Shown: positions 35,194 through 44,402 of the stretch, in pieces
How the letters are laid out: every line of letters begins with the position of its first letter
Numbering within the stretch: position 1 is the first letter of the stretch
NCBI GenBank assembly: GCA_029959865.1
Contig: JASCPE010000005.1
Span: 1 to 64,000, forward strand
Reading direction: 5' to 3'
Source of the DNA: Microbacteriaceae bacterium PS02070
Lineage (GTDB): Bacteria; Actinomycetota; Actinomycetes; Actinomycetales; Microbacteriaceae
Length of the DNA stretch: 64,000 nt
Translations under genes and position numbers: made by a program
Notes under the pieces: model-generated
The model's database searches: none
What the model was told of the DNA's origin: nothing
The model's input: the letters and a program-made list of their open reading frames with translations, nothing else

Positions 35194-36543
35194 ATGAGCA
35201 CCCCCACCATCGCACCGACCGGAGGCCCCACGCTCGCACAGGAACGCGTGCTGCGAACCGCCATTCCCGGTCCCCGCTCGCAAGAGCTCCTGGATCGAAA
35301 GGCCGCGGCCATCGCGGCGGGTGTCGGGCACACCGTGCCGATCGCTGCCGTCGCCGCGGGAGGAGGTGTGGTGGTGGACGCCGATGGCAACTCGCTCATC
35401 GACCTCGGCTCCGGCATCGCCGTCACCACCGTTGGCAACGCGGACCCGAAGGTCGTCGCCGCCGTGCAGCAGCAGGTGGCCCAGTTCACCCACACGTGCT
35501 TCATGATCGCGCCCTACGAGGGGTACGTCGAAGTCTGCGAGGCACTCAACCGCCTCACGCCCGGTGACCACGAAAAGAAGAGCGCGCTCTTCAACTCGGG
35601 TGCCGAGGCCGTCGAGAACGCGATCAAGGTCGCGCGCAAGTACACCGGCCGCCGCGCTGTCGTCGCGTTCGATCATGCGTACCACGGGCGCACGAACCTC
35701 ACGATGGGCCTGACAGCCAAGGCGATGCCGTACAAGAGCGGATTCGGGCCGTTCGCGTCCGAGATCTACCGCGTTCCGGCGTCGTACCCGTACCGCGATG
35801 GCCTGTCCGGCGCCGAGGCCGCGGAACGCGCCATCGGGATCATGGAGAAGCAGATCGGCGGCGATCAGCTCGCCGCTGTCATCATCGAGCCCATCCAGGG
35901 CGAGGGCGGGTTCATCGTCCCCGCCGACGGATTCCTTCCCCGCATCGCCCAGTGGTGCACTGACAACGGCGTCGTCTTCATCGCCGATGAGGTGCAGTCC
36001 GGGTTCGCGCGCACCGGGGCGATGTTCGCCAGCGAACTGCTCGGCGTCGTGCCCGACGTCGTGACGACCGCGAAGGGCATCGCCGGCGGCCTGCCGCTTG
36101 CCGCAATCACCGGCCGCGCCGAGATCATGGATGCCTCCCACGCCGGGGGTCTCGGGGGCACGTACGGCGGGAACCCCGTCGCCTGCGCCGCCGCGATCGC
36201 CGCGCTCGATGCGTTCGAGAACGACGGCCTGATCGAGCGCGCGCAGCAGATCGGGGACCGCATCTCCGCGGCCTTCTCGAAGGCGCAACTGTCCGATCCC
36301 CGCATCGGTGAGATCCGTGGACGCGGCGCGATGATGGCGGTGGAGTTCGTCGACCCCGCCACCGGGGCTCCCGACGCCGCCCTCACCGCCGCCGTCGCGA
36401 AGGCCGCGATCGCCGAAGGCGTCATCGTGCTCACGTGCGGCACGTACGGCAACGTCGTGCGCTTCCTCCCGCCCCTGTCCATCGCCGATCACCTCCTCGA
36501 TGAGGGTCTCGGCGTCGTCCTGGCAGCCCTCGCGGCTGCCTGA
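35194..36543 (+). CDS. gabT: 4-aminobutyrate aminotransferase
   Basis: A 449-residue class-III PLP aminotransferase converting GABA and 2-oxoglutarate to succinate semialdehyde and glutamate. It has FNSGAEAVENAIKVARKYTG, the cofactor-binding IADEVQSGFARTG and the PLP lysine in TTAKGIAGGLPLAAITGR, then GGTYGGNPVACAAA, all as in GabT. The start is the ATG at 35194, where the family-like N-terminus begins; the longer open frame would overlap pucR. It is first in a six-gene operon that continues to 43197. Confidence 0.92.
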   Translation: MSTPTIAPTGGPTLAQERVLRTAIPGPRSQELLDRKAAAIAAGVGHTVPIAAVAAGGGVVVDADGNSLIDLGSGIAVTTVGNADPKVVAAVQQQVAQFTHTCFMIAPYEGYVEVCEALNRLTPGDHEKKSALFNSGAEAVENAIKVARKYTGRRAVVAFDHAYHGRTNLTMGLTAKAMPYKSGFGPFASEIYRVPASYPYRDGLSGAEAAERAIGIMEKQIGGDQLAAVIIEPIQGEGGFIVPADGFLPRIAQWCTDNGVVFIADEVQSGFARTGAMFASELLGVVPDVVTTAKGIAGGLPLAAITGRAEIMDASHAGGLGGTYGGNPVACAAAIAALDAFENDGLIERAQQIGDRISAAFSKAQLSDPRIGEIRGRGAMMAVEFVDPATGAPDAALTAAVAKAAIAEGVIVLTCGTYGNVVRFLPPLSIADHLLDEGLGVVLAALAAA

Positions 36544-36558
36544 TCGAAAGGCTTGCTC

Positions 36559-37917
36559 ATGACAGAGATCTCCCGCGACGTCGTCATCATTGGCGCTGGT
36601 GCCGCCGGGCTCACCGCGGCCCACGAACTCACCCGTGCGGGGTGGTCCGTGGCCGTGCTCGAGGCCCGGGACCGCGTCGGCGGACGCCTGTGGACGGACA
36701 CGATCGACGGCGCCATGCTCGAGATCGGTGGTCAGTGGGTCTCACCCGACCAGGACGCCCTCATCGGCATGCTGGAAGAGCTCGGGCTGGACACCTACGA
36801 GCGCTACCGCGAGGGCGAGTCGGTCTACATCGGTCCGAGCGGTGAACTGACCCGGTTCACGGGAGACATCTTCCCCGTGGCGCCCGAGACCGAGCAGATC
36901 ATGGTCGACCTCATCGAGGAACTCGACGAACTCGTCGCGCAGATGGACGCGGACAAGCCGTGGGCGCTCCCGGACGCGGAACGGCTGGACCAGATCTCCT
37001 TCGAGGCGTGGCTCGCCGAGCACACCGATGACCGTGAGGCGATCGACAACATCGCCCTGTTCATCGCCGGAGCGATGCTCACCAAACCCGCACACGCCTT
37101 CTCGGCGCTGCAGGCGCTGCACATGGCGGCGAGCGCAGGCAGCTTCTCGCACCTCGTCGACGCGGACTTCATCCTCGACAAGCGGGTCGTCGGCGGACTT
37201 CAGCAGGTGCCGCTGCGCCTGGCGGAACGGCTCGGATCCGACGTCTTCCTGTCCCAGCCGGTGCGGACACTCGAGTGGAGTGACGACGGTGTCGTCGCGG
37301 TCGCCGATGGGGTGACCGTCCGGGCGCGATTCGCGATCGTCGCTCTGGCACCCAACCTGTACGAGCGCATCAGCTTCGCGCCGCCGCTGCCACGCCTGCA
37401 GCAGCAGATGCATCAGCACCTCTCGATGGGCTTCGTGATCAAGGTGCACGCCGTGTATGACCGGCCGTTCTGGCGCGAACAGGGGCTTTCGGGCACCGCC
37501 TTCAGCCCGTACGAGCTGTCGCACGAGGCCTACGACAACACCAATCACGGCGATGAGCGCGGCACCCTCGTCGGGTTCGTCTCCGACCGGCACGCCGACG
37601 ACGTGTTCCGTCTGTCGGCCGAGGAACGCAAGGAGAAGATCCTCGAGTCACTCTCGCACTACTACGGACCCGAGGCGAAGAACCCGGTGGTCTACTACGA
37701 GAGCGACTGGGGTGCGGAGGAGTGGACCCGTGGCGCGTATGCCGCCAGCTTCGACCTCGGCGGCCTCTCTCGCTACGGCGCGGATCTGCGAGAGAACGTC
37801 GGTCCGATCCACTTCGCCTGCAGTGACCTCGCGGGTGCCGGCTTCCAACACGTCGACGGTGCGATCCGAATGGGTCGCCTCGTTGCCGACCAGATCCTCA
37901 CCGCGGGCCAAGCATGA
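36559..37917 (+). CDS. Flavin monoamine oxidase, putrescine-oxidase-like
   Basis: A 452-residue FAD amine oxidase. The N-terminal dinucleotide motif is VVIIGAGAAGLTAAHELTRA followed by LEARDRVGGRLWT, the GG doublet that holds FAD; IGGQWVSPDQ is the usual third contact. The C-terminus has GAYAASFDLGGLSRYG and VDGAIRMG. ASFDLGGLxRYG-type sequence is seen in actinobacterial putrescine oxidases. Predicted reaction: putrescine plus O2 to 4-aminobutanal, ammonia and H2O2. The gabT-side gap is 15 bases and the next gene overlaps by 4. The substrate is inferred from operon context. Confidence 0.85.
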   Translation: MTEISRDVVIIGAGAAGLTAAHELTRAGWSVAVLEARDRVGGRLWTDTIDGAMLEIGGQWVSPDQDALIGMLEELGLDTYERYREGESVYIGPSGELTRFTGDIFPVAPETEQIMVDLIEELDELVAQMDADKPWALPDAERLDQISFEAWLAEHTDDREAIDNIALFIAGAMLTKPAHAFSALQALHMAASAGSFSHLVDADFILDKRVVGGLQQVPLRLAERLGSDVFLSQPVRTLEWSDDGVVAVADGVTVRARFAIVALAPNLYERISFAPPLPRLQQQMHQHLSMGFVIKVHAVYDRPFWREQGLSGTAFSPYELSHEAYDNTNHGDERGTLVGFVSDRHADDVFRLSAEERKEKILESLSHYYGPEAKNPVVYYESDWGAEEWTRGAYAASFDLGGLSRYGADLRENVGPIHFACSDLAGAGFQHVDGAIRMGRLVADQILTAGQA

Positions 37918-38798
37918 CCACCCCGGTCGTCGTGGGATACACGGCCACATCGAGCGGCCACGACGCGATCGCCTTCGGTGTTCGGCTCGCCCGCGCGACC
38001 GGCGCAGACCTCCACGTCGTGATCGTCCTTCCCACCGAGCGGCGCAGCGTCATCACTCCGCCCAGCGAAGGATACGAGCGATACCTGCATGAGCAGGCGC
38101 AGAAGTGGCTCAGCGAGGCCGTCGACCTCGTCGATGGCGCCGTCACCGTCACGACCCACGTGTGGGACGGAGAGTCCGCGGCGGCGGGGCTGGTCGAGGC
38201 CGCCGACTCCCTGCACGCGCGGGCCATCGTGGTGGGCCCCGCCAGCGGAGGGCGCGGCAAGCATCGGATCGGCTCGACGGCCAGTGAGCTGCTGCACTCC
38301 TCAGACGTACCCGTCGCGATCGTCCCGAGGGGAACCCGAAAGCTCGACATCGATCGGCCGCTGACGCGTGTCACCGCCGCGATCGGCACGCGGGCGGGGG
38401 CGGACCTCGTCCGCACCGACTCCGTCGCGCTCGCCGCCGACGCGGGAGTGCCGCTGCGGCTCATCTCGCTCGCCACCATCGACCTGCCCGCATCGTTCGA
38501 CACGGGTGCGATCCGCGTCGCCGGCTTCTCGCACGCCGAACAGGTTCTCGCTGAGGCACGGGCCGACCTCCCGAAAGATCTGACGTCCACGGTCGTCGTC
38601 GCTGCGGGTGACAGCATCCAGGACGCGGTCTCTGGCATCGAGTGGGACAAGGGCGAGGTGGCCCTCGTCGGTTCCAGCCGTCTCGCGCAGCCGCAACGGC
38701 TCTTCCTCGGATCCACCGCGGCGAAGATGCTGCACACCCTGCCGGTTCCCATGATCGTCGTCCCGCGCGGGGCACCGCGGACGCAGGGAGGTCACTGA
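37914..38798 (+). CDS. Universal stress protein with two UspA domains
   Basis: A 294-residue tandem UspA protein. Domain 1 (about 1-145) ends with the ATP-binding pattern GPASGGRGKHRIGSTASELL; domain 2 (about 150-294) ends with VGSSRLAQPQRLFLGSTAAK. Both keep the G-x2-G-x9-G-S/T form, so nucleotide binding is expected in both. It is coupled by ATGA to the amine oxidase before it and by one shared base (TGATG) to the permease after it. A USP inside a catabolic operon is uncommon; it may regulate the adjacent permease. Confidence 0.9.
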   Translation: MTTPVVVGYTATSSGHDAIAFGVRLARATGADLHVVIVLPTERRSVITPPSEGYERYLHEQAQKWLSEAVDLVDGAVTVTTHVWDGESAAAGLVEAADSLHARAIVVGPASGGRGKHRIGSTASELLHSSDVPVAIVPRGTRKLDIDRPLTRVTAAIGTRAGADLVRTDSVALAADAGVPLRLISLATIDLPASFDTGAIRVAGFSHAEQVLAEARADLPKDLTSTVVVAAGDSIQDAVSGIEWDKGEVALVGSSRLAQPQRLFLGSTAAKMLHTLPVPMIVVPRGAPRTQGGH

Positions 38799-40351
38799 TG
38801 AGTCAGACGAAACCCGGCACACGTGATTCGGGCGGCGGTGGGCTTTCTCAGAAGGGGCTGAGCGCCGGGACGGTCGGCCTCATCGGCGCTGTTGTCATCG
38901 GCATCTCCTGCATCGCTCCGGCGTATACGCTCACGGCGGCGCTCGGCCCGACCGTGTCGGAAGTCGGTTTCCAGGTCCCGGCGATCATCGTCATCGGTTT
39001 CATCCCCATGCTTCTGGTCGCGTTCGGGTATCGCGAGCTCAACAACCGCATGCCTGACTCGGGGACCTCGTTCACCTGGGCGACGCGCGCGTTCGGGCCG
39101 TGGGTGGGCTGGATGGCCGGATGGGGATTGATCTCCGCCACCATCCTCGTGCTGTCCAATCTCTCCGGGATCGCGGTGGAGTTCCTCTTCCTCCTCATCG
39201 ACCAACTCGCCGGCAACCCCGGCACGATCGCCGAGCTCGCCTTCAATCCGTTCATCAATGTCGCGGTGTGTCTTGCCTTCATGCTCGGGGCGACCGTCAT
39301 CTCCTACCGCGACATGCAGACGACGCAGAAGCTTCAATACGTGCTCGTGAGCTTCCAAGTCATCGTGCTCGTCATCTTCTCCGTCGCCGCGTTCGTCCAC
39401 GTCGCAAACGGGTCCGCCTTCGACGGCAACCTTCCGAGCTTCGCGTGGTTCAACCCGTTCGAGGTCGAATCCCTCGGCGCCGTCGTGGCGGGCCTTTCGC
39501 TGTCGATCTTCATCTTCTGGGGGTGGGATGTCACTCTCACGATGAATGAGGAGACGAAGGACCCCGAGCGCACTCCGGGACGCGCGGCGACCATGACCGT
39601 CCTCACGATCGTCACTCTCTACCTGCTCATCTCGATCTCGCTCCTGTCGTTCTCGGGCGTCGGGGAGGGGGAGCTGGGGTTGGGCAACGCGGATATCCAG
39701 AGCAACGTCTTCTTCTTCCTGTCCGGGCCCATCCTCGGGCCGCTCGCCTTCCTCGTCTCCCTCGCGGTCCTCACCAGTTCCGCGTCGTCGTTGCAATCCA
39801 CGTTCGTCTCACCCGCCCGCACCCTCCTCGCGATGGGCCACTACGGCGCGCTGCCGAAGCAGTTCGCTCGTGTCAGCCCCCGGTTCTTCACCCCCGGCTA
39901 TGCAACGATCGCCGCGTCGATCGTTGCGAGCGTCTTCTACGCCGTGATGCGCTTCATCAGCGAGGATGTGCTCTGGGACACGATCACCGCGCTCGGCATG
40001 ATGATCTGCTTCTACTACGGCATCACCGCGTTCGCGTGTGTCTGGTACTTCCGCAAGCAGTGGTTCGACTCCACTCGGATGTTCTTCTTCTCCTTCCTCT
40101 TTCCCCTGGTCGGCGGCCTCGTACTCGCGGCCCTGTTCGTCATGACCCTCCGCGACAGCATGGATCCCGGCTACGGGAGCGGCTCGAACATCGCGGGAGT
40201 GGGGCTGGTGTTCCTCCTCGGGGTCACGGTGATCGTCCTCGGAGTGGTCATCATGATCATCCAGGCGAGGCGTGCACCCGCCTTCTTCCGGGGAGAGACG
40301 TTGGGGATGGACGCTCCCACACGCACCACACGAAAGGAAACGATCACATGA
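38798..40351 (+). CDS. APC family amine/amino-acid permease
   Basis: A 517-residue transporter with about 12 membrane helices. The N-terminal GLSAGTVGLIGAVVIGISCI and APAYTLTAALGP fit the APC superfamily, followed by YRELNNRMPDSGTSFTWATR and WGWDVTLTMNEETKDP in the middle loop. Its place between the amine oxidase/USP and the dehydrogenases makes putrescine or GABA the likely substrate. It overlaps the USP stop by one base and gabD by four, so expression is coupled. Confidence 0.88.
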   Translation: MSQTKPGTRDSGGGGLSQKGLSAGTVGLIGAVVIGISCIAPAYTLTAALGPTVSEVGFQVPAIIVIGFIPMLLVAFGYRELNNRMPDSGTSFTWATRAFGPWVGWMAGWGLISATILVLSNLSGIAVEFLFLLIDQLAGNPGTIAELAFNPFINVAVCLAFMLGATVISYRDMQTTQKLQYVLVSFQVIVLVIFSVAAFVHVANGSAFDGNLPSFAWFNPFEVESLGAVVAGLSLSIFIFWGWDVTLTMNEETKDPERTPGRAATMTVLTIVTLYLLISISLLSFSGVGEGELGLGNADIQSNVFFFLSGPILGPLAFLVSLAVLTSSASSLQSTFVSPARTLLAMGHYGALPKQFARVSPRFFTPGYATIAASIVASVFYAVMRFISEDVLWDTITALGMMICFYYGITAFACVWYFRKQWFDSTRMFFFSFLFPLVGGLVLAALFVMTLRDSMDPGYGSGSNIAGVGLVFLLGVTVIVLGVVIMIIQARRAPAFFRGETLGMDAPTRTTRKETIT

Positions 40352-41817
40352 CGACGGAGTCGGCTGAGAAGCAACTGCTGGAGAAGGTGCCCACGAAGCT
40401 GTTCATCGGTGGCACGTGGCGCGACGCGAGCGGGGGAAAGACCCTGGTCGTCCGTGACCCTGCGACAGGGAACGTCATCGCAGAGATCGCGGACGCCTCC
40501 GCGGAGGATGCCGCCGCGGCGTTGGATGCGGCCGTGGCCGTGCAGGCGGAGTGGGCCGAGAGTGCACCGCGCGAACGCAGCAACATTCTGCGGAAGGCCT
40601 TCGACATCCTGCAGGAGCGCGCCGATGAGTTCGCCCTGCTGATGAGCCTGGAGATGGGCAAGCCGCTCGCCGAGGCGCGCGGCGAGGTCACCTATGGCGG
40701 TGAGTTCCTGCGCTGGTTCAGCGAAGAGGCCGTGCGCATCAGCGGGCGGTTCGGTCAGAACCCCGAGGGCACCGGGCAGATGGTGATCTCGCAGCGGCCG
40801 GTCGGCCCCTGCTTCCTGATCACACCGTGGAACTTCCCGCTTGCGATGGCGACCCGCAAGATCGCGCCCGCGATCGCCGCCGGATGCACGAGCGTCGTCA
40901 AGCCGGCCGAGCTGACCCCGCTCACGACGTTGCTGTTCGTCTCCGTGCTCGAGGAGGCGGGTCTTCCCGCGGGCGTCGTCAACGTCATCACGACGAGTTC
41001 GTCCTCCACCGTGTCCGCGCCGATCATCGCCGATCCGCGACTGCGCAAGCTGTCCTTCACCGGGTCAACGCCCGTCGGTCAGAAGCTCATCTCTCAAGCG
41101 GCAGAAGGCGTCCTGCGCGTGTCGATGGAACTTGGCGGCAACGCCCCGTTCGTCGTCTTCGAAGACGCCGACCTCGACAAGGCCGTGGACGGCGCCCTCA
41201 TCGCGAAGTTCCGCAACATCGGGCAGGCCTGCACCGCGGCGAACCGGTTCATCGTGCACGAGTCGGTCGCCGACGCGTTTGTCGAGAAGGTGACCGCGCG
41301 GGTCAAGGCGATGAAGGTCGGTCGCGGCACCGAGGACGGCGTCGAGATCGGCCCCCTCATCGACGACCGCGCGGTCGAGAAGACGGGTGAACTCGTCAAC
41401 GACGCGGTCGGCCGCGGCGCGACCGTCGCTGCTGGCGGTTCGGCGATCGAGGGCGCGGGCTCGTTCTTCGAGCCGACGGTCCTCTCCGGTGTCCCCGCGG
41501 GAAGCGACATCCTGCGCGAGGAGATCTTCGGTCCCGTGCTGGCCGTCACGACCTTCGCCGACGAGGACGAGGCGGTCCGGCTCGCCAACGACACCGAGTA
41601 CGGTCTGGTCTCCTACGTATTCACGCAGGACCTCGCGCGAGGCATGCGGATGATCGATCGCCTCGAAACAGGCATGATGGGGCTGAACGCGGGTGTCGTC
41701 TCCAACGCCGCCGCCCCGTTCGGCGGACTCAAGATGTCCGGCATCGGCCGTGAAGGCGGCGCGGAGGGCATCCACGAGTACCTGTCCACGAAGTACACAC
41801 TCATCCCCAACAGCTGA
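40348..41817 (+). CDS. gabD: Succinate-semialdehyde dehydrogenase
   Basis: A 489-residue aldehyde dehydrogenase. FLITPWNFPLAMATRKIAPA and the cofactor site FTGSTPVGQKL lead to the catalytic Glu in MELGGNAPFVVF and the catalytic Cys in GQACTAANRF. EEIFGPVL and the C-terminal GREGGAEGIHEYLSTKY are typical of NAD(P)-dependent GabD. It would oxidise succinate semialdehyde from GabT to succinate. It overlaps the permease by ATGA. Confidence 0.9.
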   Translation: MTTESAEKQLLEKVPTKLFIGGTWRDASGGKTLVVRDPATGNVIAEIADASAEDAAAALDAAVAVQAEWAESAPRERSNILRKAFDILQERADEFALLMSLEMGKPLAEARGEVTYGGEFLRWFSEEAVRISGRFGQNPEGTGQMVISQRPVGPCFLITPWNFPLAMATRKIAPAIAAGCTSVVKPAELTPLTTLLFVSVLEEAGLPAGVVNVITTSSSSTVSAPIIADPRLRKLSFTGSTPVGQKLISQAAEGVLRVSMELGGNAPFVVFEDADLDKAVDGALIAKFRNIGQACTAANRFIVHESVADAFVEKVTARVKAMKVGRGTEDGVEIGPLIDDRAVEKTGELVNDAVGRGATVAAGGSAIEGAGSFFEPTVLSGVPAGSDILREEIFGPVLAVTTFADEDEAVRLANDTEYGLVSYVFTQDLARGMRMIDRLETGMMGLNAGVVSNAAAPFGGLKMSGIGREGGAEGIHEYLSTKYTLIPNS

Positions 41818-41829
41818 CGGAGAGAACAC

Positions 41830-43197
41830 ATGAGCACCTATGCCGTGACCAATCCCGCAACGGGCGAGACGCTCGCGACGTATCCGGAAGCAACCGACGC
41901 CGAGGTGAAGGACGCCATCGCGCTCGCCGATACGGCGTACCGCACCTGGGCCCGCGTCGTGGCACCTGCGGAGCGGGCCGAACTGCTCCGCAAGGTCGCA
42001 CAGTTGCACCGGGACCGTAAGGACGAGCTGTCCGCGATCATCGTGCGCGAGATGGGGAAGCCGCTCTCCGCTGCGGAAGGCGAGGTCGACTTCGCCGCTG
42101 ACATCACCGAGTACTACGCAGACCACATCGATGAGATCACCGCCGACGTGCCTCTGGACATCGAGGGGGAGGGGCCCGCATTCGTGCGCAAGGCGCCTCT
42201 GGGTGTGCTGCTCGGGATCATGCCGTGGAACTTCCCCTACTACCAAGTGGCGCGCTTCGCGGCGCCGAACATCGCGATCGGAAACACGATCATCCTCAAG
42301 CACGCACCGCAGTGCCCCGAATCGGCCGCGGCGATCGAGAAGATGTATCTCGATGCGGGCTTCCCCGAGGGCGTCTACGTCAATGTGTACGCCTCCAACG
42401 ACCAAGCCGCGGAGATCATTGCGGACCGTCGGGTGCAGGGGGTGTCGGTGACCGGATCCGAGCGAGCGGGGGCCGCGGTGGCAGCCCTTGCCGGCCAGCA
42501 CCTCAAGAAGGTTGCGCTTGAACTCGGCGGGTCGGACCCCTTCATCCTGCTCTCCACCGATGACCTCGACGGTGCGGTCGCCGCCGCCGTCGAGGCGCGC
42601 TTGGACAACACCGGCCAGTCCTGCAACGCGGCCAAGCGATTCATTGTCGACGAGAGCCTCTACGAGGACTTCCTGGAGAAGTTCACGGCCGCGATGACGG
42701 CCGCGACCCTCGGTGACCCGTTCGCGGAGGACACCGACCTCGGGCCCCTCTCCTCCCTCGCCGCGGCGGAGCGGCTGGAGGAGCAGGTCGACCGCGCCGT
42801 GGCGCAGGGAGCGACGCTTGTCGCCGGCGGCACGCGTGACGGTGCGTTCTACGAGGCGACCGTCCTCACGGACGTCACTCCTGAGATGGATGCGTTCCGC
42901 GAGGAGTTCTTCGGGCCCGTCGGGGTCGTCTACAAGGTGACCGGCGAGGACGAAGCGGTCGAGATCGCCAACGACACGTCTTTCGGTCTCGGATCCTACG
43001 TCTTCACGACCGACTCGGAGCAGGCCGAGCGCGTGGCCAACCAGATCGAAGCGGGCATGGTGTACATCAACCTCGTGCTCGCCGATGAGCCCGCGCTCCC
43101 GTTCGGCGGGGTCAAGCGCAGCGGCACGTCGCGCGAGATGGGCCTCCTTGCCGCGGACGAGTTCGTCAATAAAAAGCTGATCCGCGCCAAGGCGTGA
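41830..43197 (+). CDS. NAD-dependent aldehyde dehydrogenase, second of the operon (4-aminobutanal or succinate semialdehyde)
   Basis: A 455-residue aldehyde dehydrogenase of the shorter SSADH-like branch (about 455 rather than 480-490 residues). GIMPWNFPYYQVARFAAPN, the catalytic Glu in LELGGSDPFIL and Cys in GQSCNAAKRF are intact; EEFFGPVGVVY and GTSREMGLLAADEFVNKK follow. Bioinformatically it is an SSADH. Since gabD already fills that role, it may instead oxidise 4-aminobutanal to GABA, the step otherwise missing in the pathway. That is inference. It is the last gene of the operon, followed by a hairpin. Confidence 0.88.
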   Translation: MSTYAVTNPATGETLATYPEATDAEVKDAIALADTAYRTWARVVAPAERAELLRKVAQLHRDRKDELSAIIVREMGKPLSAAEGEVDFAADITEYYADHIDEITADVPLDIEGEGPAFVRKAPLGVLLGIMPWNFPYYQVARFAAPNIAIGNTIILKHAPQCPESAAAIEKMYLDAGFPEGVYVNVYASNDQAAEIIADRRVQGVSVTGSERAGAAVAALAGQHLKKVALELGGSDPFILLSTDDLDGAVAAAVEARLDNTGQSCNAAKRFIVDESLYEDFLEKFTAAMTAATLGDPFAEDTDLGPLSSLAAAERLEEQVDRAVAQGATLVAGGTRDGAFYEATVLTDVTPEMDAFREEFFGPVGVVYKVTGEDEAVEIANDTSFGLGSYVFTTDSEQAERVANQIEAGMVYINLVLADEPALPFGGVKRSGTSREMGLLAADEFVNKKLIRAKA

Positions 43198-43242
43198 CGC
43201 GGACGCAGGCGCTGCTCACCGCGGCGCCTGTGCGCTGGGAAC

Positions 43243-43274
43243 ACGCCGGGTGGCTCTGGGGACCCACCCGGCGT
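43243..43274 (+). terminator. Terminator of the putrescine/GABA operon
   Basis: ACGCCGGGTGG (43243-43253) pairs perfectly with CCACCCGGCGT (43264-43274) around a 10-base loop, 46 bases after the last dehydrogenase stop. There is no T-run. Confidence 0.65.
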
Positions 43275-43363
43275 CTCCATGGCGTGTCCGGATCACCCTC
43301 CGTAGCGGGGGCCGTTCGGCATGGGGTCTGGTCTGGGACCGCCGGGCGCGGGATGATGGAGTC

Positions 43364-43801
43364 ATGGACGCGAACAAAGAGGTCGTCCGCCTCTTCTCGG
43401 ACGACGAATCCTGGGCACACCTCTCCCAGCACTCCCTCGGGCGCCTGGTCACCCGGGTCGGCGACGTGCTGGACATCTTCCCCGTCAACTACGTCGTCGA
43501 CAACGGCTCGATCGTCTTTCGCACCGCCGAAGGCAGCAAGCTGTTCGAGGTGACGGTCAACGAGGATGTCCTCTTCGAAGTGGACGACTACACCGATGAT
43601 GATGCGTGGAGCGTCGTCGTGCGAGGAAAGGCCTCGCGCCTGACTTCCGCTGCCGACATCGCCGCTGCCGACGAGCTTCCGCTGCGGCCCTGGATCCCGA
43701 CGCTCAAGTACAACTATGTGCGTGTGAACGCGGCGTCGGTATCGGGGCGGGGGTTCGCCCGCGGCGACGAGCCGGACCGATACGGAATCCAACCGTACTG
43801 A
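43364..43801 (+). CDS. Pyridoxamine 5'-phosphate oxidase family flavin-binding protein
   Basis: A 145-residue split-barrel protein of the PNPOx-like_2 kind. LGRLVTRVGDVLDIFPVNYV is the first barrel strand pair, then IVFRTAEGSKLFEVTVNEDV and SVVVRGKASRLT, ending in a loop with YNYVRVNAASVSGRGF. The fold normally binds flavin or F420; catalytic function is unknown. The ATG at 43364 is chosen because conserved sequence begins there. It is a single gene between the GABA operon terminator and tRNA-Trp. Confidence 0.8.
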   Translation: MDANKEVVRLFSDDESWAHLSQHSLGRLVTRVGDVLDIFPVNYVVDNGSIVFRTAEGSKLFEVTVNEDVLFEVDDYTDDDAWSVVVRGKASRLTSAADIAAADELPLRPWIPTLKYNYVRVNAASVSGRGFARGDEPDRYGIQPY

Positions 43802-43942
43802 GCTCTTCGAGTTCGACACCGGCGGACGATGACGTAGACTGATCCCCGCAGTAGAAATCTGCATTCTTTTGCCGTGCCCACGGTTCTGGGCAACGAGGAC
43901 CGGGCGCGGTGGAGAATGTGGGCCCGAGATCGCTGGATCTCT

Positions 43943-44015
<73 letters not shown>

Positions 44016-44061
44016 CGCGTCAGCAGCGTGCTGGCATACGAAGAGTCACACAGGTGGGTTG

Positions 44062-44340
44062 ATGGTGCAGAACGAGCCGAACGGCGAGATCGTCGCGGCG
44101 AACGGCGTGCCCAGCGGCAAGAAGCTGAACGTCTTCCAGCGGATCGCTCTGTTCATCCGTCAGGTCTTCACGGAGCTTGGCAAGGTCGTCACCCCGACTC
44201 GCCAGGAGCTCGTGCGGTTCACCCTGGTGGTCCTGGGCTTCGTCGTCGTGATGATGGCGTATGTCTTCGGCCTCGATGTCTTCTTCGTCTGGGTGGTTGA
44301 GAACGTCTTCGGTGTGCCGAACGCACCCGCCGGCGGTTGA
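44062..44340 (+). CDS. secE: Preprotein translocase subunit SecE
   Basis: A 92-residue single-membrane-helix subunit of the SecYEG channel. The amphipathic FRQVFTELGKVVTP-type segment (residues 30-46: IRQVFTELGKVVTPTRQEL) precedes the membrane helix FTLVVLGFVVVMMAYVFGLD, as in all SecE. A hydrophilic N-terminus of about 20 residues is usual. tRNA-Trp lies before it and nusG after it. The ATG at 44062 and the GTG after it are both possible starts. Confidence 0.95.
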   Translation: MVQNEPNGEIVAANGVPSGKKLNVFQRIALFIRQVFTELGKVVTPTRQELVRFTLVVLGFVVVMMAYVFGLDVFFVWVVENVFGVPNAPAGG

Positions 44341-44402
44341 CCCCCACCCACTGACTTTCGGGGCACGTGACGTGCCCGGCCGAACAACGAAAGAGAACAC
44401 AC

